Assembly (NCBI GenBank): GCA_003215415.1
Contig: QCKK01000005.1
Span: 19,491-83,490 of the forward strand
Length of the DNA: 64,000 nucleotides
Source of the DNA: Prochlorococcus sp. AG-409-N21
GTDB taxonomy: Bacteria > Cyanobacteriota > Cyanobacteriia > PCC-6307 > Cyanobiaceae
Reading direction: 5' to 3'
Position 1 is the first letter of the stretch; the number at the start of each line of letters is the position of its first letter. The translations under genes and the position numbers were made by a program. The notes below the pieces were generated by a model. The model was not told where the DNA came from and did not search any database. It saw only the letters and a program-made list of their open reading frames with translations. Shown here in pieces: positions 10,147-19,928 of the stretch.

Positions 10147-10499
10147 TCAAAACCTCATTTTGAACTAGTTTCCACAAAGTTGGTTGGGTTTTCCACAGCT
10201 GGATTCTCTTAAGCGTCCCTATAAAAAGAGGTGAGCTTTTAGTTTTTCCTAACTTTTCGTAATTGCAACAAGGGCACTTTCAATGTATTCATTCTTAATA
10301 TGTTGGTAGCAATCTATACGCTGAGAAGAACTGCAATATCAAAGATTGTTCTGAGATGTACAAAAAATGGTCCTTTTTTTTTAATGGCACAAAACCCAAC
10401 AAAATCGAGCCAAAAGCCCCCTACAACCCCGCGAAGGAGAAATCACTGATCTCATGCAGGGCTCAAATGAGTCTCATTCGTGTGGAAAAAAATTTGTTT
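10147..10499. other. 353-base intergenic region holding three DnaA-box-like sites
   Basis: No ORF or RNA gene was recognised. The stretch has GTTTCCACA at 10168-10176 and TTTTCCACA at 10189-10197 on the plus strand, exactly 21 bases apart start to start, and the inverse TGTGGAAAA at 10481-10489. TTTTCCACA is the DnaA box reported for cyanobacteria. A run of T (about 10373-10381) and AT-rich sequence lie between them. The region could be promoter or leader for the dipeptidase, a DnaA-binding locus, or chance. Confidence 0.45.
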
Positions 10500-13001
10500 T
10501 TAATTTAGGTATAAATTTGCCTTTAAATCCTTCCAGTGATTCTGTAGCGAGAGTCGTAAAACAGAATTTTTTAAAAGGTTTGGATCAGAATTAATGATTT
10601 TGATTGCCTCCTCGCGAGCCTCCTGAAGAACATCAGCATCATCAATCAAACTGGCCAAAACAAAGTCAGGAAGACCTGACTGCCTTGTTCCTAATACTTG
10701 ACCTGGCCCTCGAAAACGAAGGTCAATCTCCGAAATTTCAAATCCGTCACTTGACCTTTCTAAAACCTCTAACCTCTGCTTCGCAAGAGGATTAGAGGTT
10801 TCATTGATCAATAAGCAATGAGATAAATCTCCTCCTCTTCCTACTCTTCCTCGTAATTGATGTAATTGTGCCAACCCAAAACGCTCTGCATGATCAATAA
10901 CCATTACCGTTGCCTTCGGGACATCCAGTCCTACTTCGACAACAGTAGTAGAAACAAGAATCTGGCAAGTTCCCGATGAGAAGGAATCAATGACTGATTT
11001 CTTTTCAAGACTGTTCATACGACCATGGAGCAATCCAACATTAAAGTCAGGAAAAATTTCCTCCGAGAGTTGCCTATGCACCTCAATCGCTGACCTCAGA
11101 TCAAGTTTTTCTGAATCTTCAACTAATGGCAATACAAAATATGCGCTGAAACCCTTTAAAACTTGATTGCGAATTAACTCATAGGCATTATGTCGTTCTC
11201 CTTTAGATAAAAGACTAGTAGAAATAGGTTTTCTACCTGGAGGCAATTCATCTATTTGACTTACATCTAAATCTCCATGAAGAGAGAGTGCCAACGTTCT
11301 AGGAATAGGAGTAGCAGTCATCGTCAAAAGGTGAGGTTGCAGGCCTTTATTCATAAGACGATTTCGTTGACGAACCCCAAAACGATGCTGTTCATCAACG
11401 ACAACTAGGCCTAAGCGAGAAAACTCAACCGGATCTTCAATTAAGGCATGGGTTCCCACAAGGATCTTTATAGATCCATTTGAAAGATCATCTAAAATAT
11501 TTTTCCTACGAGAACGAGGAGTAGATCCCGTTAGTAGTTCGACATTGACATGTAAATGTATTAACCATTTGCACAATGTACGATAATGTTGTTCGGCCAA
11601 GACTTCAGTTGGGGCCATAAGTGCACCTTGCCAACCCGCTTCAACTGAATGCAATAAGGCAATCAAAGCAACCAAAGTCTTTCCACTACCAACATCACCT
11701 TGAACAAGTCGAGCCATTGGCTCCTGGCGTTCTAAATCAACTTCAATTTCCTTAATTACCCTGCTTTGAGCATTGGTTAATTCAAAGGGTAGAAGCTCTA
11801 AAAATCTTCCAACCAAACCCTCTTTCCGACTAGTATTAAATACTGGAGGTGAAGGATCGACACGCAACTTATTTCTTCTCATCAATAATCCAAGTTGTAA
11901 AAACAAAAATTCTTCAAATACAAGTCTTCGTCTTGCGCCTTTTAAAAGAGTTTGATTTTTTGGCCTATGCATTAACGTTATAGCTTCGCTACGACCAATA
12001 AGGTTTAATTCTTCAAGTCTAGTTTGTGAAAAAACTTCTGGGTATTTACTAGCGAGAGGTAAAGTAACTTCTATAAGTTCCCGAAAACGATCGCTAGATA
12101 TACCTTCTGTAAGGGAGTAGACAGGAAGCAGCCTACCAATAGATTTAGACTTTATTTGATAATTAGTGCTATCCATAACTTCAATTAATGGATCAATAAT
12201 GGTTTTACCATATCGTCCAGATTTAACCAACCCACTAACAGCTACAGTTGAACCAACTGGATAAGAATGTATTTTTCCTTGCAAATAAGCTTGGCTACTA
12301 AACCTTCTACCTGCTAAAAATTTTGTTACCTTAATTCTACCAGTCACGTCACTTAAAGATAATTCTAGTATTGCTAAATTTGGATTACGTGGGCTTTTAA
12401 ATCCCCCACATCGCCTTACATTTGCAACAATTGTTGCCGTTGTACCCTCTTCCAAATTGACAATTCTGCTAAGAGTTGAATAGTCAACATAATCTCTAGG
12501 GAAATACTCTAACAAGTCCCTTACAAAAATCAATCCTAGATTCGCCAATCTCTCGTTATTTTTTTTACCTACTCCTTTTATATCTGAAATCAAAGTATCC
12601 AGCCCTATTAAATGTTCTTGATACTTATCATTTTCAATAGAGAAATTGCATTGATTAGGCTCATTGCAAAAAGAAATTTTTGGAGGAGCAACTTTATTAG
12701 AATAACTAATTGTTTTTGTTAAGGAGTAAAGAGCTTGTCTAGTTTTAGTAACTAATCGTTTCCTGGCAGAAAAAGGTATAGAAGAGTATGACAAGAAAGA
12801 CTTTGATAAACTGTCAAACAATTCCTTCTTATCTTTTTCCAGAATAAAGTCAGGGGGAGCAGAAAGTTCGCGAGATATAAACAAATGAAAATTCTCCTTA
12901 CGGCCCATAAGATCAGTAAATCCCTTTTCAGCTTCTATTGTTAAAGCCTGTTGAATAGGTCTTATCCAATTTAAAACTTCAATTGAATTAAAAGAAGTCA
13001 A
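10500..13001 (-). CDS. recG: ATP-dependent DNA helicase RecG
   Basis: Branched-DNA translocase that remodels stalled replication forks and recombination intermediates. It has 833 residues, longer than E. coli RecG because of an N-terminal extension of about 140 residues common in cyanobacteria. Then come the wedge/OB domain (GVGKKNNERLANLGL, DLLEYFPRDYVDYS) and the helicase core: Walker A GDVGSGKTLVA, DEQH box, TATPIPRT and QLRGRVGRG. The track start is TTG at 13001; a later start is possible because the extension is poorly conserved. Probably co-transcribed with the upstream hypothetical gene. Confidence 0.95.
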   Translation of the reverse strand: MTSFNSIEVLNWIRPIQQALTIEAEKGFTDLMGRKENFHLFISRELSAPPDFILEKDKKELFDSLSKSFLSYSSIPFSARKRLVTKTRQALYSLTKTISYSNKVAPPKISFCNEPNQCNFSIENDKYQEHLIGLDTLISDIKGVGKKNNERLANLGLIFVRDLLEYFPRDYVDYSTLSRIVNLEEGTTATIVANVRRCGGFKSPRNPNLAILELSLSDVTGRIKVTKFLAGRRFSSQAYLQGKIHSYPVGSTVAVSGLVKSGRYGKTIIDPLIEVMDSTNYQIKSKSIGRLLPVYSLTEGISSDRFRELIEVTLPLASKYPEVFSQTRLEELNLIGRSEAITLMHRPKNQTLLKGARRRLVFEEFLFLQLGLLMRRNKLRVDPSPPVFNTSRKEGLVGRFLELLPFELTNAQSRVIKEIEVDLERQEPMARLVQGDVGSGKTLVALIALLHSVEAGWQGALMAPTEVLAEQHYRTLCKWLIHLHVNVELLTGSTPRSRRKNILDDLSNGSIKILVGTHALIEDPVEFSRLGLVVVDEQHRFGVRQRNRLMNKGLQPHLLTMTATPIPRTLALSLHGDLDVSQIDELPPGRKPISTSLLSKGERHNAYELIRNQVLKGFSAYFVLPLVEDSEKLDLRSAIEVHRQLSEEIFPDFNVGLLHGRMNSLEKKSVIDSFSSGTCQILVSTTVVEVGLDVPKATVMVIDHAERFGLAQLHQLRGRVGRGGDLSHCLLINETSNPLAKQRLEVLERSSDGFEISEIDLRFRGPGQVLGTRQSGLPDFVLASLIDDADVLQEAREEAIKIINSDPNLLKNSVLRLSLQNHWKDLKANLYLN

Positions 13002-13013
13002 GTCTATATGTAA

Positions 13014-14219
13014 TTATTGTGGAGAAGATTCATCAACTGATTTACCCAGCCATTCTTGATGAGCTTCCTTAGCAATAGAACGACTCGTCCAATGCCGATG
13101 TTTCCTTACCAAAGAAAGTAAAGATAACCGATGCTTCTTAAGTTCATTACGACAAACTCTTAGGCTTGAAGAATCAAACTCTAAGTCTGAAATACTAATT
13201 AAGACACAAGATATTTCCATTAGACCCCCAACTAGTGAATTGGGAATAGGTAATCTAAGACGAAGAATATGTGATTCTGATGAGAAAGACTCAACCTGAC
13301 CATTAATTGCGGCATCAAGTACAGATATTGGCAATAGATTATTGATAATACCAACTCTTAAGAGTTCTACATTCAATGCATGTGAAAGATTTCGAAGTCT
13401 TCTAGCTATTGCAAGTTCAAATAAATCCATCCAACGAGCAAGAGCCAAAGCATCAGTTGGCAGGAAAGAATTCTCTGCATCTAAAACACCATTAAGAAGA
13501 AAGTTGTTCTCTCGTTGCATATTATCTGGTTCAGGTGAATTATTTTCTTTCCCAGTTCCTATAGCATCACCAGCCATAATAAAAAGGGATTGTAAAAGGT
13601 CCAGCTCACTTTCTTTTCCAATATTTTCCTTGTTGTCATCTGAAGGATTCTTCGTGGTATTTCCCTGATTAAAAGTTGAAGTTAGTTCAGTATCTTTTTC
13701 AAAATCCTCAAATCTATTAAAGTTAAATGAGAGATTTATTTGTTCTAGATTGGCATCCTTATCAAGAGGAAAAGAAAAAAGATTTTCATAGTATTCATTA
13801 TTTTCAAGAGGAGGGTCTAGCGTTAAATCAATAGAATTATTTGATTTATTAATCAGGTCTTTGCGGGAATCAATTGTGGACAAAATTTCACGTCTATCCT
13901 GATCCCTTTTTATTTCATTTTCTCTTTCCATTTGACCAACCAAGTCTCTTAACTGCTCAATTGTCAAGAATGAGGAGCAATGTCTTACAAGATTTTCCAC
14001 TTGTTTATAAAAGTCTTTTCTCGACTGGGAGCTTATTTGATTTAAAAGATGTTGATCTTTTTCAGTTATTAGTACAAATAAAGCTTGACGTACTGAGTTA
14101 AGCAGGTTATTCCTTACAACTTCTATATAATGTGATTGGTCGCTATAAATAATTGGCGCCAATTCTTGGCACTGAATTTTAAGAAGCTCTAATTGTTGAG
14201 AAGGATCAAAAGTTCTCAA
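13014..14219 (-). CDS. Conserved cyanobacterial hypothetical protein between tsf and recG
   Basis: A 401-residue protein with no family I can name. The N-terminal ~130 residues are helical and charged (EQLRDLVGQMEREN); the middle (~130-250) is low-complexity and Asn/Asp/Ser-rich, probably disordered; the C-terminal ~150 residues (ALARWMDLFELAIARRLRNLS) look like a folded helical domain. It sits 21 bases downstream of tsf and 12 upstream of recG on the same strand, so an operon is likely. The start used is TTG at 14219; the true start may differ by a few codons. Confidence 0.75.
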   Translation of the reverse strand: MRTFDPSQQLELLKIQCQELAPIIYSDQSHYIEVVRNNLLNSVRQALFVLITEKDQHLLNQISSQSRKDFYKQVENLVRHCSSFLTIEQLRDLVGQMERENEIKRDQDRREILSTIDSRKDLINKSNNSIDLTLDPPLENNEYYENLFSFPLDKDANLEQINLSFNFNRFEDFEKDTELTSTFNQGNTTKNPSDDNKENIGKESELDLLQSLFIMAGDAIGTGKENNSPEPDNMQRENNFLLNGVLDAENSFLPTDALALARWMDLFELAIARRLRNLSHALNVELLRVGIINNLLPISVLDAAINGQVESFSSESHILRLRLPIPNSLVGGLMEISCVLISISDLEFDSSSLRVCRNELKKHRLSLLSLVRKHRHWTSRSIAKEAHQEWLGKSVDESSPQ

Positions 14220-14240
14220 GGGTTTTCTTTTAGTAGGAAA

Positions 14241-14897
14241 TCAAGCAGCCTTCATAGATGCCACTTCTGAAGCAAAGTCTGATTCCTCAATTTCAATTCC
14301 CTCTCCAAGAGTATAACGAGTGAATCTACGAACTTGAATGTTCTCTCCTATCTGACCAGCAACCTGCTTAACAAGTTCTGCAACTGTAATTGAGGTATCA
14401 CGTATAAATGGCTGTTCCAGCAAAGCCAACTCTTTCAAACGCTTACCGATTCTTCCCTCAACAATCTTTGCCTTGATCTGGTCAGGTTTGTTAGAAAGAT
14501 CATCCCGGCCCATCTCTATTGATTTTTCTTTATTAACAATGTTTTCTGGAATCTCATCAGTAGAGACATATTCCACATTTGGACAAGCCGCTATTTGCAT
14601 GGCAACATCACGTAAAAGGCCTTGGAACAATTCACCACGAGCAACAAAATCAGTTTCACAATTAATTTCTAATAAGACTCCAACTCTTGCCCCTGTATGG
14701 ATATAACTTCCTACGGCACCTTCTGCAGCAACTCGTCCAGACTTCTTTTCTGCACTAGCAATACCTTTTTGTCGCAACCACTCGATTGCTTTTTGTATGT
14801 CTCCGCTCGTCTCAGCAAGAGCTTTTTTGCAATCCATCATTCCTGCGCCAGTTTTATCCCGCAGGTCTTTTACAAGCTTGGCTGATACTTCCGCCAT
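14241..14897 (-). CDS. tsf: Translation elongation factor Ts
   Basis: Nucleotide exchange factor that recycles EF-Tu-GDP. The 218-residue form is the short type found in cyanobacteria, thermophiles and mitochondria. The N-terminal UBA-like part contains [19 protein letters not shown], and the core has the conserved [10 protein letters not shown] motif near residues 78-87. ATG start at 14897. It follows rpsB in the usual rpsB-tsf order with a 129-base gap. Confidence 0.97.
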   Translation of the reverse strand: MAEVSAKLVKDLRDKTGAGMMDCKKALAETSGDIQKAIEWLRQKGIASAEKKSGRVAAEGAVGSYIHTGARVGVLLEINCETDFVARGELFQGLLRDVAMQIAACPNVEYVSTDEIPENIVNKEKSIEMGRDDLSNKPDQIKAKIVEGRIGKRLKELALLEQPFIRDTSITVAELVKQVAGQIGENIQVRRFTRYTLGEGIEIEESDFASEVASMKAA

Positions 14898-15026
14898 TTT
14901 AAATTAAGAGAAAAGGTGAATAAGTTTGTTTTGAAGAAAGTAGGCTTACCAATGAATAAGCAATTAATCATTAGCTACCCAGAAGAGGTAAATAGAACAG
15001 TTAGTTCTGTTTAATCAGAACCGCTT

Positions 15027-15740
15027 CTACCTTCCGTCAGAGGCACGTTGATCATTCGAACCGTGACGTCCCTCGTTAATAGCATCGGCAAGCCGTCCTA
15101 ACACGAGCTGGACTGAACGAACTGCATCATCATTACAAGGAATTGGAACCTCACATAAATCTGGGTCGCAATTGGTATCAAGCATAGAAACCAATGGGAT
15201 ATCCAGTTTCCTTGCTTCTAGGACGGCATTGGTCTCACGTCGTTGATCAACCAGTACAACAACGTCAGGCAATCTCCTCATACCTTTGAGACCACCAAGG
15301 TATTTTTGAAGCCTTTCTAACTCTCTGCGGAGAACTGCTGCTTCCTTCTTGGGCCGCATTGCAATTGCTCCACTGGACTCCATTCTTTCCAGATCTTTTA
15401 ATCGATCAATTCTTGCTTTCATTGTGGTCCAGTTGGTAAGCATTCCACCAAGCCAACGCTGATTTACATAAGATGCACCACAGCGGGTTGCCTCTTGAGC
15501 AACAACTTCTGAAGCTTGTTTCTTTGTACCGACGAACAAAAATCTTTTACCACCTCTAGCAGCTGAGCGAGCCCATTTATAGGCATGGTTCATGCATACA
15601 GCAGTTTTGACTAGATCAATAATGTGGACACCGTTTCTCGCGCAATATATATAGCGCGACATTTTTGGATTCCATCTTCGGGTCTGATGACCAAAATGGG
15701 CACCAGCCTCCATCATCTCAGCGAGAGTTACTACAGCCAT
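15027..15740 (-). CDS. rpsB: 30S ribosomal protein S2
   Basis: Small-subunit ribosomal protein S2, 237 residues. Hallmarks are [17 protein letters not shown] near the N-terminus, [11 protein letters not shown] in the middle and [12 protein letters not shown] toward the C-terminus. ATG start at 15740. It is the first gene of the rpsB-tsf transcript. The 133-base gap to the upstream glycosyltransferase gene is compatible with a promoter and autoregulatory leader, though I could not identify one with confidence. Confidence 0.97.
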   Translation of the reverse strand: MAVVTLAEMMEAGAHFGHQTRRWNPKMSRYIYCARNGVHIIDLVKTAVCMNHAYKWARSAARGGKRFLFVGTKKQASEVVAQEATRCGASYVNQRWLGGMLTNWTTMKARIDRLKDLERMESSGAIAMRPKKEAAVLRRELERLQKYLGGLKGMRRLPDVVVLVDQRRETNAVLEARKLDIPLVSMLDTNCDPDLCEVPIPCNDDAVRSVQLVLGRLADAINEGRHGSNDQRASDGR

Positions 15741-15873
15741 AGTGTTGAGGTTTCGGGTTCGCCTCCACCTGCCAGGTATGTGTCTAGGCCAAAAAATTAT
15801 TTTGACCTAATAAACATCACCCGAAACAGACAGGTGTGCGTAATTAGGGACATCTAAATTTATCAAAAGATGG

Positions 15874-16806
15874 TTACCTTAGGCCTAAAATTAAAGCCTC
15901 CTTATAAATCGACCTAACAAGAAGGCGATTCAATGGCAAACGTAGGATTTCCATTGCCAAACTAGGATGTCCGTTTCTAATCAAAAAATTCAAAACTGGT
16001 CTAAGAGTTTTGTGATTTATTAATCCACAAAAAGTGAGGGTTTCCCAAAGTAAGAAATGTATCCAGGTGTACTGAATAATCAATCGAACTCTAAAGGAAG
16101 GGTGTTTTCTATAAAAAACCAAAGCCATCTTCGCTCGCTCTCGTTCAACCCTAATCAAATCAGGTATTTGATCTAAGTTCAGGGCAGGATGCCAGTGATA
16201 GCCAACAGCCCGAGGGCATTTAATTAATTTGACACCTAACTCACGAAGCCTTTCACCTAGTTCCAAATCTTCCCAACCGTACAAAGAAAACTTTGGATCA
16301 AAAAGGCCTGCTGAAAGTAATAAATCCTTCTCTATAGCCACATTGCCTGTAGCGAAATATGCCCATGAAATGTCACTTATCTTATGGGGCTCGAAAGATG
16401 GATTATCGAAATTCGAAGTATTAATAACTGCTCCATAAGTGAAGCAAAGTCTATTGCCAGATCGTTCCCAAGCTCTTTGCAAAGCTGAGCTATGAGAACT
16501 CAAAAAAGATTCAGTAACAACCAGATCGCTATCTATAAAAACAATTACATCACCCAATGATTTCTCTACTCCCAGATTCCTTGCTTGTGCTGGGCCTCCA
16601 TGATCTTGCTCAAACAAACGTAGATGAGGGAAAACATCCATTGAATGCTTTAACCATTCAATGGTTTTATCAGTTGAGCCATCATCTACTACAACGACCT
16701 CAAACTGGTCAACTTCTGGACCAAATTTTTGATTCTCAAGGGCAAATAAACACTTCTCAAGTATTGGTTTACGATTAAAAGTAGGTATTACAACACTAAT
16801 AAACAT
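15874..16806 (-). CDS. Family 2 glycosyltransferase
   Basis: Inverting GT-A fold glycosyltransferase, likely acting at the cytoplasmic face of the membrane on a surface glycan. The N-terminus shows VVIPTFNRKPIL, then VVVDDGSTDKT for nucleotide-sugar binding and a VFIDSDLVV metal-binding DxD motif. A downstream GWEDLELGERL segment provides the usual acceptor-site ED residues. The ATG at 16806 is preferred over an upstream TTG because it begins right at the GT2 fold. It is about 310 residues. Sugar and acceptor cannot be read from sequence. Confidence 0.85.
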   Translation of the reverse strand: MFISVVIPTFNRKPILEKCLFALENQKFGPEVDQFEVVVVDDGSTDKTIEWLKHSMDVFPHLRLFEQDHGGPAQARNLGVEKSLGDVIVFIDSDLVVTESFLSSHSSALQRAWERSGNRLCFTYGAVINTSNFDNPSFEPHKISDISWAYFATGNVAIEKDLLLSAGLFDPKFSLYGWEDLELGERLRELGVKLIKCPRAVGYHWHPALNLDQIPDLIRVERERAKMALVFYRKHPSFRVRLIIQYTWIHFLLWETLTFCGLINHKTLRPVLNFLIRNGHPSLAMEILRLPLNRLLVRSIYKEALILGLR

Positions 16807-16904
16807 TGATCTATACAACCCTCATTTAAAAATTGCAGATTAATTTAGCCCTAGAGATGGAATTAGATCCCAATCGACTCTCTAGCGCAATCTTAAATTA
16901 AATA

Positions 16905-17060
16905 TTAATCGGCAGCACCACCATTATTCGCTGTTCCGGTTACACCGTTACCAGCCCCTTCTCCACGACCATCATTGCGAAGCTTACGCTTCTTAAATTT
17001 GCGAGCATAAGCTCTGTTTCTTTCTTGTTTTTCCTTTTTGAGGTTTCTGCGTTTTGCCAT
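16905..17060 (-). CDS. Small, highly basic conserved cyanobacterial protein (51 aa)
   Basis: A short protein starting MAKRRNLKKEKQERNRAYAR and continuing with a Lys/Arg-rich stretch, then a Gly/Asn/Ala-rich tail. A longer frame upstream exists, but the ATG at 17060 begins the conserved-looking basic part. The composition suggests RNA or ribosome binding, which is inference only. It lies between devA and the glycosyltransferase on the same strand. Confidence 0.65.
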   Translation of the reverse strand: MAKRRNLKKEKQERNRAYARKFKKRKLRNDGRGEGAGNGVTGTANNGGAAD

Positions 17061-17097
17061 TTGATTCGGATTAAAAATCCATAACTTATTCCCTAAC

Positions 17098-17802
17098 CTA
17101 ACCAAAAGAGGGGATTATGCGTCCATCTTCCATTCTCAGTACACGGTCCGCCACATCAAGAATTCTCGAATCATGCGTAACCATAAGGACTGAGCAGGCT
17201 TGATGCTTGGCTAAGCGTCTTAATAAATCGACCACTTCCCTCCCCGTGGAGCTGTCTAACGCAGCAGTTGGTTCATCCGCTAATAACAATTTTGGACGAG
17301 CTGCCAATGCTCTGGCAATCGCAACACGTTGCTTTTGTCCTCCAGAAAGATCTTGGGGAAGCTTCCCTAAGTGGTCATCAAGGCCAACCGCTCTCAGCCA
17401 TTCTCTAGCCTGATTACGGCGAGAAAGATAAGAACACCCCTGAAGAAGATCAGAACCCATTTGAACATTTTGTTCTGCAGTAAGGCATCTAAGAAGGTTG
17501 TGACCTTGAAAAATCATGCCAATTTGCCTCCTAATGTTTTGCCTTTCTTGTCTTCGACAATCTCCCAATTGAGTACCCAAAACGTTTACTTCACCCTGTT
17601 GAACCTTACGAAGTGCTCCGATAAGAGTAAGTAATGTTGTTTTTCCACATCCTGACGGACCAGTCAAAAGAACAACCTCTCCTGCTCTAATTTGTATTGA
17701 AATTGTATTAAGCACTTTACGGCGATTCACCCCTTTACCAAACCAATGACTAAGTCCATTAATATCAATTGAGATAGGGTCCTTCTGATTAAAATCTGTC
17801 AT
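17098..17802 (-). CDS. devA: DevA-type ABC exporter ATP-binding protein
   Basis: ATPase of a MacB/DevBCA-type exporter. It has Walker A GPSGCGKTTL, the Q-loop IFQGHNLL, signature LSGGQKQRV and Walker B LLLADEPTAALD. The ATG at 17802 (MTDFNQKDPISI) is preferred; a longer frame would overlap devC by 29 bases and adds an unconserved leader. It is the last gene of the devB-devC-devA operon. In filamentous relatives DevBCA exports heterocyst glycolipids; in a unicell the cargo is unknown. The symbol reflects family, not substrate. Confidence 0.88.
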   Translation of the reverse strand: MTDFNQKDPISIDINGLSHWFGKGVNRRKVLNTISIQIRAGEVVLLTGPSGCGKTTLLTLIGALRKVQQGEVNVLGTQLGDCRRQERQNIRRQIGMIFQGHNLLRCLTAEQNVQMGSDLLQGCSYLSRRNQAREWLRAVGLDDHLGKLPQDLSGGQKQRVAIARALAARPKLLLADEPTAALDSSTGREVVDLLRRLAKHQACSVLMVTHDSRILDVADRVLRMEDGRIIPSFG

Positions 17803-17830
17803 GATTCTTTCAGAACAAATAGGAAATAGA

Positions 17831-19003
17831 TTAAAATATTTCTGCAGGATCAGCATCAACTAATCGCCTCATTGCCAAGACAGCTGACAACATGCACATT
17901 AGAAATATCATCACAAAAACAATGGTTGCCCTATTGAGGTCCATTGCTATGGGAAGATTAGTTGAACTCCTTACAAGTGAATACAATCCAAGTCCAGCTA
18001 TATATGCAGGTATATAACCCATTACAGCTAAAAACACACCTTCTCTTACAACTACACTTAAAAGGTGCTTTAACTTATATCCCATTGCAAGAAGAGTCGC
18101 ATATTCTGGCAAGTGGTCACTAACATCACTGTAAAGAACTTGATAAACAATTACGCAACCAACAACAAAACCCATGACTGCACCAAGGGTAAAGATGAAT
18201 CCGATAGAAGTACTATTTCTCCAATAATTCTTCTCAAACTCTATAAATGATTCGCGAGTGAAAACAGCAACATCATTAGGTAAACTTTTTTTTAAAGAGG
18301 TAACAACTGCTTCCGGATTAGAACCAGGTTTTAGCCTGATAAGTCCTATCTCAATGCTGCCTGGTGGCGTACCTGGAAGTAAATCAAGGTAAGTTTCTCT
18401 ACTTGTAATTAAATTTCCATCGGCTCCAAAAGAAGGTCCTAAAGATATAAGTCCAGCCACTCTGACTCTCTTTCCGGCAAGCTCAGTTTCAACCAATCGT
18501 CCTTCTTCATACCATTCAGAAACCGGTCCAAATTCATCCCTTGACCTTTTATCAAATAAAACCCTTCCAGGATTAGTAAGAGCTTTGGCTTTCCTTCGAA
18601 GTTCAGGGTCTTTAAAAAGTGGATCACCCGGTTCAAATCCCAAAGCTAATATCGATCTTGTCGAAAGAGATTCGGGATTTCTCCAAAGAAGAAAGTTCCA
18701 ATTCACAGGAGTTGTACCAATAACATCCCTATGGGCCATAGCTTGAACAAGCCTTCGCCTAGGAAATCCGCTCATACTTATTGAACTTTTAGAACGGGGG
18801 CTGATTAATACCAAATCAGCATCAAATAACTTGTGAACAGTGACACTGGTATCGAATAAACCATCTCTAAAACCTAACTGCATAAACATTAAAATCCCTG
18901 CAAAGCTAATACCTGCAAGAGCAACCAATAGTCTCAGTGGTTGGCGAGTAAGCAACAACCAAGCAAGAGGAATTTTTCTACTTTGAAAAAAACTTCTTTT
19001 CAC
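17831..19003 (-). CDS. devC: DevC-type ABC exporter permease
   Basis: MacB-like permease of 390 residues. There is one N-terminal transmembrane helix (about residues 22-44), a large periplasmic domain of roughly 220 residues, then three helices at the C-terminus, the FtsX/MacB layout. The start codon is GTG at 19003, two bases after the devB stop, so the two are translationally close. It partners DevA (ATPase) and DevB (membrane-fusion protein) to push an unknown substrate across the envelope, probably with a TolC-like outer-membrane protein encoded elsewhere. Confidence 0.9.
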   Translation of the reverse strand: MKRSFFQSRKIPLAWLLLTRQPLRLLVALAGISFAGILMFMQLGFRDGLFDTSVTVHKLFDADLVLISPRSKSSISMSGFPRRRLVQAMAHRDVIGTTPVNWNFLLWRNPESLSTRSILALGFEPGDPLFKDPELRRKAKALTNPGRVLFDKRSRDEFGPVSEWYEEGRLVETELAGKRVRVAGLISLGPSFGADGNLITSRETYLDLLPGTPPGSIEIGLIRLKPGSNPEAVVTSLKKSLPNDVAVFTRESFIEFEKNYWRNSTSIGFIFTLGAVMGFVVGCVIVYQVLYSDVSDHLPEYATLLAMGYKLKHLLSVVVREGVFLAVMGYIPAYIAGLGLYSLVRSSTNLPIAMDLNRATIVFVMIFLMCMLSAVLAMRRLVDADPAEIF

Positions 19004-19005
19004 GA

Positions 19006-19908
19006 TTACGGAACAAATCTTGCAATAACTTTCATGCCCGTAAATTGTTTTACCAATGCTGCAGAGCGAGAATCAAGGCTGACTCGAACCTCAACGACTC
19101 TCGCATCAGCATCACCTGTAGGATCAGTCGACAAAACTTTGCGTTGACGTACCTGTGGGCTAATTAACATCACTTGACCGCTCAAAGTACCTTTAAATCC
19201 ACCATTTTCACTAGTAAGGTTAACTACTTGACCAACCTTAATTCTAATTACATCCGACTCATAAACCTCTATGAGAGCCTCCATAGTTCTGTTGGCTCCA
19301 ACTTCAATTACACCTTCACTGCCGGGTCTCTCTCCAACACGAGTATTTATACGTAAAACAATTCCAGTAATTGGTGTCTTTAGCTCACTATCTTGAAAAT
19401 CAGCCTCCAATCCAACTAACTGCGCAGAGGTCTCTTCTAGCAATCCTTGCAATTTAATTAATTCATCCTCTTTCTCCTCTAAAAATACTAAAGCAGTGGC
19501 GCCTTCTAAAGCTGTTTTTTTATATCGATTAATCTCCCTATTTTTCATACTAATTTCAATGCCCAAAGTTTTTAAGCGGGCACGCAACCCTTTTAGCTCA
19601 GCAAGTATTTGAGGACGATTATCAAAAACTGCCAAAACTTGTCCTTCTTCAACTAAATCACCTTCTTCCACAAGTAGTTCTGCAACGCGAGGGGTTCCTC
19701 CAAAACCACTTAATGGTGCAGCCAATCTTCTAATATCCCCAGAAGGTTGCAATTGACCTAAAGCTGCTACAGCTTCTAAAGGCTTTTCTGCAACTGACAA
19801 AGTACTTGTAAGCTCCGAATCAACATCTGGATTATCAAGAAAAGGTTTTCGATCTAAGACCAAAAGACCTATTGCTATTGAAAGTGATAAAAGAATTAAT
19901 TTAGCCAA
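19006..19908 (-). CDS. devB: DevB-type membrane-fusion (HlyD-family) protein
   Basis: Periplasmic adaptor of the DevBCA exporter. An N-terminal hydrophobic anchor (about residues 3-18) is followed by a lipoyl-like half, a coiled-coil hairpin near residues 95-170 (repeated Glu/Lys/Leu heptads) and the second lipoyl half (LKTPITGIVLRINTRVGE), then beta-barrel sequence. The apparent start is TTG at 19908, so the true start is uncertain. It is first in the devB-devC-devA operon and 20 bases downstream of pcyA, which may be co-transcribed. Confidence 0.88.
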   Translation of the reverse strand: MAKLILLSLSIAIGLLVLDRKPFLDNPDVDSELTSTLSVAEKPLEAVAALGQLQPSGDIRRLAAPLSGFGGTPRVAELLVEEGDLVEEGQVLAVFDNRPQILAELKGLRARLKTLGIEISMKNREINRYKKTALEGATALVFLEEKEDELIKLQGLLEETSAQLVGLEADFQDSELKTPITGIVLRINTRVGERPGSEGVIEVGANRTMEALIEVYESDVIRIKVGQVVNLTSENGGFKGTLSGQVMLISPQVRQRKVLSTDPTGDADARVVEVRVSLDSRSAALVKQFTGMKVIARFVP

Positions 19909-19928
19909 AACAAGATTTTTCTTTTGAG

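Noticed and set aside
13342..13668. 108-codon plus-strand frame inside the hypothetical gene
   Set aside because: Antisense to the Ser/Asn-rich region of the gene upstream of recG; no ribosome-binding site.
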